The translations under genes and the position numbers were made by a program. Shown piece after piece: positions 6,607-9,376 of a DNA stretch of 9,376 nucleotides (the first letter of the stretch is position 1; every line of letters starts with the position of its first letter). The DNA comes from F1-60-MAGs163 sp046091165 (GTDB lineage Bacteria > Actinomycetota > Thermoleophilia > Solirubrobacterales > Solirubrobacteraceae). Location of the stretch: contig JBJTBE010000002.1 of NCBI GenBank assembly GCA_046091165.1, positions 1 to 9,376 on the forward strand. The letters run 5' to 3'. Below the pieces are notes generated by a model. It was not told the DNA's origin and made no database searches. It saw nothing but the letters and a program-made list of their open reading frames with translations.

Positions 6607-7083
6607 TCAGTCACGGGTCCACAGGCCCGAGCGCCCGCCGGACTTCTCGACCAGCTCCACCGCGGAGATCCTCACGCCGCGCTCGACCGCCTTTACCATG
6701 TCGTAGATGGTCAGCGCGGCGACCGAGGCGGCGGTCATGGCCTCCATCTCCACGCCGGTCCGGGCGCGGACGCGGGCCGAGGCGACGATGGTCCCCACGC
6801 CGGCGTCCTCGTCCACGGCCAGTTCGACGTCGACGTGGTCGAGCCCGAGCGGGTGGCAGAGGGGAATCAGCTCGCCGGTGCGCTTGGCGGCCTGGATGCC
6901 GGCGAGCCTCGCGGTGGCCAGCACGTCGCCCTTGTGCAGGCCATTGGCGGCGACCAGCGCGGCGGTCTCGGGCGCCATCTCGACGGTCGCCCGGGCGACG
7001 GCGGCGCGGTCGGTCTCCTCCTTGCCGGAGACGTCGACCATGCGGGCCTGGCCCTGCTCGTCCACGTGGCTTAGGCGGCTCAC
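6607..7083 (-). CDS. moaC: Cyclic pyranopterin monophosphate synthase MoaC
   Basis: A 158-residue cytoplasmic enzyme that converts 3',8-cyclo-7,8-dihydro-GTP, made by MoaA, into cyclic pyranopterin monophosphate, an early step of molybdenum cofactor synthesis. Active-site residues are all present and fall at the same numbers as in the E. coli enzyme: Lys51, His77 in LCHPL, Glu112 and Glu114 in VEMEAMT, Asp128 and Lys131 in YDMVKA, and Lys147 in VEKSGG. It opens with LSHVDEQGQARMVDV, the normal family start, which supports the GTG at 7083. No Shine-Dalgarno sequence precedes it; a TANNNT element sits 6 nt upstream, so a leaderless transcript is possible. It is followed 7 nt later by the partner moaB/mogA gene. 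moaA, moaD and moaE are not in the window. Confidence 0.96.
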   Translation of the reverse strand: MSRLSHVDEQGQARMVDVSGKEETDRAAVARATVEMAPETAALVAANGLHKGDVLATARLAGIQAAKRTGELIPLCHPLGLDHVDVELAVDEDAGVGTIVASARVRARTGVEMEAMTAASVAALTIYDMVKAVERGVRISAVELVEKSGGRSGLWTRD

Positions 7084-7089
7084 GGCGCG

Positions 7090-7095
7090 AGCCTA
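7090..7095 (-). promoter_or_regulatory. Possible -10 element for a leaderless moaC transcript
   Basis: The minus strand reads TAGGCT (TANNNT pattern), ending 6 nt before the moaC GTG. Initiation 6-7 nt downstream of it would begin at the start codon. No convincing -35 hexamer is seen. The rest of the 69-nt gap (7084-7152) is nearly pure G/C with an 8-base palindrome GCCCGGGC at 7116-7123, but no T-rich tract, so there is no clear terminator for the gene upstream. Confidence 0.3.
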
Positions 7096-7152
7096 GCGGC
7101 GCGCGGGTGCCGCGGGCCCGGGCGGGCGAGAGCGTGCGCCGGGGGCGGGTTT

Positions 7153-7893
7153 TCAGGCCGGGGCGTGGGTGCGCTGGGCGGCGGCGATGATGTCCAGCAC
7201 CGCCTGGCCGTCACCGGCGCGCAGGAGCTCGATCGGGTCGGGCTCGCCGTTGACGATCGACTCGAAGAAGGCCTTGCGGTCCTGGTAGGTGGGGAGGGTG
7301 CCCTTGGCCCAGCCGCGGGCGTCGTTGAGCATCACGGCCAGCTCGGCGTACTCCTCGCCGAAGAGCTCGGAGATCTCGCGCTTCATCCGCTTGGCCAGGG
7401 CCGGCGAGGAGCCGGCGGTGGAGATGGCGATCGCCAGCGGACCGGTGCGCACTATCGCCGGCAGGATGAAGTTGCACAGCGGCGGGACGTCGACGATGTT
7501 GGCGAGCATCGCGCGCTCCTCGGCGTCCTCGTAGATGCGGATGTTGGTCTCGGTGGAGTCGGTGCAGGCGATGACGATGAAGACCCCCTCCAGGTCCTGC
7601 GGGCCGGCGTAGTCGCGCGGCTCCCAGGCGATCGAGCCCTCGGCGGCCAGCGCCTCGAGCTCGGGGCCGGCCTCGGGCGAGATGACGGTCACATCACCGC
7701 CGCAGGCCAGCAGCCCCTCGGTCTTCTCCAGGCCCATCTCGCCGCCGCCGATAACCACGCAGCGCCGGCCCTTGAGCTTCAGGCAGGCGATGTAGAACGG
7801 GGTGTCCAGCATGTCCTTCACGCAGGTCTGGTCGCAGATCCCGCGATTGAACTGGCAGACGCACTCTTTTCCCTTGTAGGCGGCGGCAGGCAT
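7153..7893 (-). CDS. Precorrin-2 dehydrogenase / sirohydrochlorin ferrochelatase-type protein with Cys-rich N-terminus
   Basis: A 246-residue protein of the SirC/Met8/CysG-N family, which oxidises precorrin-2 with NAD+ to sirohydrochlorin and in some members inserts iron to give siroheme. The core starts at about residue 34: LKLKGRRCVVIGGGEMGLEK (38-57) is the Rossmann NAD-binding loop, IACTDS (108-113) follows, and NIVDVPPLCNF carries Asp135, equivalent to the catalytic Asp of CysG/Met8. STAGSSPALAKRMKREI (158-174) is the usual family segment. Before the core is an unusual 33-residue extension with Cys11, Cys13, Cys20 and Cys24 (CxCx6Cx3C), with Cys37 and Cys45 just after it; family members normally begin close to the Rossmann strand. 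The start is ATG at 7893 with GGAG five bases upstream. Whether it has chelatase activity is unknown. It supplies the step after the methyltransferase encoded in the cobA-hemD fusion. It may head the moa-ccm-hem cluster, 69 nt away. Confidence 0.88.
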   Translation of the reverse strand: MPAAAYKGKECVCQFNRGICDQTCVKDMLDTPFYIACLKLKGRRCVVIGGGEMGLEKTEGLLACGGDVTVISPEAGPELEALAAEGSIAWEPRDYAGPQDLEGVFIVIACTDSTETNIRIYEDAEERAMLANIVDVPPLCNFILPAIVRTGPLAIAISTAGSSPALAKRMKREISELFGEEYAELAVMLNDARGWAKGTLPTYQDRKAFFESIVNGEPDPIELLRAGDGQAVLDIIAAAQRTHAPA

Positions 7894-7902
7894 GGTCGCT
7901 CC

Positions 7903-7908
7903 AGCGTA
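7903..7908 (-). promoter_or_regulatory. Possible -10 element for the siroheme-synthesis gene
   Basis: The minus strand reads TACGCT (TANNNT), ending 9 nt before the ATG at 7893, within the 38-nt divergent gap 7894-7931. No clear -35 hexamer is seen. A GGAG at 7899-7902 also lies here; if transcription starts just after this -10, that Shine-Dalgarno sequence would not be in the transcript, so the two readings compete. Confidence 0.25.
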
Positions 7909-7916
7909 GTGGCTCG

Positions 7917-7922
7917 TAACCT
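7917..7922 (+). promoter_or_regulatory. Possible -10 element for the MpaB-type oxygenase gene
   Basis: The plus strand reads TAACCT (TANNNT), ending 9 nt before the ATG at 7932. No Shine-Dalgarno sequence precedes that ATG, which fits a leaderless or very short-leader transcript. It lies within the same 38-bp gap as the divergent element, so any -35 contacts would fall at or inside the neighbouring gene's start. Confidence 0.3.
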
Positions 7923-7931
7923 GCTGTACGG

Positions 7932-8831
7932 ATGGCCCGCAAGCCCGAGTTCAACGAGATTCCGTTCCGCCCCGCCGCCCCCGGCGAGGGCTACTTCGAG
8001 GATGACTCGCTGATCCGCCGCGTCAACCGGGAGCTGATCGTCGCCTTCTCCGGGGCGCGGGCGCTGCTGATGCAGGCCGCCCACCCGGTGATGTTCGAGG
8101 GCTTCTTCCTCAAGACCGAGGCCCGCGACAGCGCCCACGAGCGCCTGGCCCGCACGGCGACGGTGATGAACACGATCTACTTCGGCCGCCGCCAGGAGGC
8201 CGACGAGATGACCGCCCGGGTGCGCGCCGTGCACACCACGATCAACGGCGTGACCGACGAGCCGCACGGGCAGTTCCCGGCCGGCACCCCGTACGCCGCC
8301 GACGACCCCAAGTACCTGCTGTGGACGCTCGCCGCCCTGGTCGACTCGGCCGACGTGATCTACCGGCTCTACGTGGGCCCGCTGAGCCGCGACGAGCGCG
8401 ACGCGCTCTGGGGCGACTACCGCCTCGTCGGGCGCCTCTTCGGCCTGCAGGAGGACGAGATGCCGGCGACGATCGAGGGCTTCGACGCCTACATGGCCGG
8501 GATGCTCGGCGGCGACGAGCTCTACGTCACCGACCGCGCCCGCGAGGTGAGCCTCGACGTGGTGCTCCACCCGCCGGCTCCCTTCTACATGCGCTGGCTG
8601 GTCGAGACGGCCAACTTCATCATCATCGGCTCGCTGCCGCCGGCGGTCCGCCGCGGCTACCGGCTCGGCTGGGACCCGCTGCGCGAGGCGGCCCGCCAGG
8701 GCGGCGCCCTCTACTCGCGCGAGATCCTGATGCGGGCCCTCCCCGGCTTCCTGCGCAACACGCCGGTCGCCGGCGGCAGGCTCCTCCCCGGCCCGCCGCG
8801 GGCGCAGGACGAAGAGCCGGTCGCGGCCTAG
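7932..8831 (+). CDS. Oxygenase MpaB family (DUF2236) protein
   Basis: A 299-residue, mostly helical protein with family marks LLMQAAHPVMFEG (45-57, His51), RVRAVHTTINGV (96-107, His101), the YAADDPKYLLWTLAALVDS segment (121-139) and GDYRLVGRLFGL (161-172). The family includes the fungal oxygenase MpaB, which cleaves a prenyl side chain, and the heme-b rubber oxygenase Lcp; bacterial members are widespread and mostly uncharacterised. His51 and His101 are candidate cofactor ligands by inference. The N-terminus has no signal peptide; around 224-240 there is a moderately hydrophobic stretch that could be buried or membrane-associated. The ATG at 7932 lies 38 bp from the divergent siroheme gene. 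The gene ends in a CTAG shared with the rarA stop on the other strand. Substrate unknown. Confidence 0.82.
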   Translation: MARKPEFNEIPFRPAAPGEGYFEDDSLIRRVNRELIVAFSGARALLMQAAHPVMFEGFFLKTEARDSAHERLARTATVMNTIYFGRRQEADEMTARVRAVHTTINGVTDEPHGQFPAGTPYAADDPKYLLWTLAALVDSADVIYRLYVGPLSRDERDALWGDYRLVGRLFGLQEDEMPATIEGFDAYMAGMLGGDELYVTDRAREVSLDVVLHPPAPFYMRWLVETANFIIIGSLPPAVRRGYRLGWDPLREAARQGGALYSREILMRALPGFLRNTPVAGGRLLPGPPRAQDEEPVAA

Positions 8832-9376
8832 GGCTCGCGGCCGCGGGCCTTGCGCAGCTCGGCCAGGCGCGCGGCGAAGCGCTCTTCGGCCTCGTCGGGC
8901 CGGTAGAAGCGCTCGCCGACCATGGGCCCGGGCATCAGCTCCTGGCTGCCGACGTGGCCGGGGAGCTGATGGGGGTCCTCGTAGGGAACGTCACCTGCCG
9001 CGGGTGAGTGCAGGTAGGGCGGAGGGTCGGCGGCGCCGCGGTCGCGGACCGACTGCCGGGCGCGGTTGAGCGCGTGGTAGGCCTCCTTGGACTTCGGCGC
9101 CAGCGAGAGCCGGATCGCGGCCTGGGCCAGTGCCCACTGCGCCTCCGGCATGCCGAGCAGCTCCACGGCCTGCGCGGCGGCGACCGCCGACTGCAGCGCG
9201 CCGGGGTCGGCGTTGCCGATGTCCTCGGAGGCGAGGATCACCATCCGGCGGGCGATGAAGCGCGGGTCCTCGCCGCCCTCGAGCATCACGGCCAGGTAGT
9301 AGAGGGAGGCGTCCGGGTCCGAGCCGCGGGTCGCCTTGATCCAGGCGGAGATCGTGTCGTAGTGGCGGTCGCCGGC
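8828..9376 (-). CDS. rarA: Replication-associated recombination protein A, C-terminal part (cut by window edge)
   Basis: The last 182 residues of an AAA+ ATPase related to the clamp loader and to the RuvB and WRNIP1 families, acting at stalled replication forks. The N-terminal ATPase domain with Walker motifs lies beyond the right edge. Visible are the HYDTISAWIKATRGSDPDA segment, the highly typical MLEGGEDPRFIARRMVILAS-EDIGNADP block, LAPKSKEAYHALNRA, and a C-terminal stretch of the tetramerisation domain ending in GERFYRP and a basic helix. The usual GYxYPHD segment near the end is degenerate here (VPYEDPHQLPG), but the length is normal. The frame is open to the window edge, so an ATG at 9289 is internal and not the start. 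The stop TAG overlaps the convergent gene's TAG by 4 bases; no hairpin terminator fits between them. Confidence 0.93.
   Translation of the reverse strand, partial: AGDRHYDTISAWIKATRGSDPDASLYYLAVMLEGGEDPRFIARRMVILASEDIGNADPGALQSAVAAAQAVELLGMPEAQWALAQAAIRLSLAPKSKEAYHALNRARQSVRDRGAADPPPYLHSPAAGDVPYEDPHQLPGHVGSQELMPGPMVGERFYRPDEAEERFAARLAELRKARGREP

Noticed and set aside
6600..6614. GTG at 6614 as the moaB/mogA start
   Set aside because: Possible, but it adds five residues outside the family's usual beginning and has no Shine-Dalgarno sequence. ATG at 6599 was preferred with moderate certainty.
7084..7152. Terminator between the siroheme gene and moaC
   Set aside because: The stretch has a GCCCGGGC palindrome and short G/C stems but no following T tract on the minus strand. 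Such pairings are expected by chance in sequence this GC-rich.
7818..8570. A 250-codon minus-strand open frame opposite the MpaB-type gene
   Set aside because: The translation is low-complexity His/Val/Gly/Glu-rich antisense sequence. It runs over a well-supported gene and into the siroheme gene without any family signal.
8780..8880. Bidirectional terminator at the convergent oxygenase/rarA ends
   Set aside because: The genes overlap by 4 bp and I see no hairpin followed by T-rich sequence on either strand.
8321..9007. A 228-codon plus-strand frame overlapping the oxygenase and rarA
   Set aside because: It is an Arg/Ala/Gly-rich out-of-frame shadow of two recognisable genes.
1..9376. Mobile element, defence system, CRISPR, tRNA or riboswitch
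   Set aside because: I found no transposase, integrase, phage or defence motif, no direct repeat array, and no intergenic space longer than 69 nt that could hold a structured RNA.

Overview
The window is about 70% or more G+C and almost fully coding. GTG starts and stop/start overlaps are common. Protein content and style point to a high-GC actinobacterial lineage, most likely Thermoleophilia (Solirubrobacter/Gaiella-like). This placement is inferred from general similarity and was not tested by a search. I see no tRNA, rRNA, CRISPR array, insertion sequence, phage gene or long repeat.

Layout. From 7893 down to position 1, eleven genes run on the minus strand. In transcription order they are: a precorrin-2 dehydrogenase/sirohydrochlorin ferrochelatase-type protein; moaC and a moaB/mogA-type gene (molybdenum cofactor); ccmA, ccmB, ccmC and a ccmD-like gene (System I cytochrome c maturation); hemA, hemC and a fused uroporphyrinogen-III C-methyltransferase/uroporphyrinogen-III synthase gene (tetrapyrrole synthesis); and the first 24 codons of a saccharopine-dehydrogenase-like protein. 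From moaC onward the spacing is extreme. Four junctions share the same 4-nt GTGA stop/start overlap, others overlap by 8 or 14 nt or are 1 to 11 nt apart. A single transcript with translational coupling is likely. The only larger gap inside this block is 69 nt, between the siroheme gene and moaC.

On the other side of a 38-bp divergent gap, an MpaB-type (DUF2236) putative oxygenase reads rightward from 7932 to 8831. It converges on the 3' end of rarA, and the two TAG stop codons share one CTAG.

Together the block is a cofactor supply cluster. HemA, HemC and UroS make uroporphyrinogen III from glutamyl-tRNA (hemL and hemB are not in the window). The methyltransferase half and the dehydrogenase divert it to siroheme. 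CcmABCD handle heme for c-type cytochromes. MoaC and MoaB act in molybdenum cofactor synthesis. Siroheme, heme c and Moco are all needed by respiratory and assimilatory nitrate, nitrite and sulfite enzymes, which may explain the grouping.

Most of this is ordinary metabolism. The observations most worth a second look are a cysteine-rich N-terminal extension on the siroheme-synthesis protein, a non-standard tryptophan-rich motif in CcmC, an altered active-site loop in HemC, System I maturation genes in a probable actinobacterium, and possible leaderless promoters at three gene starts.
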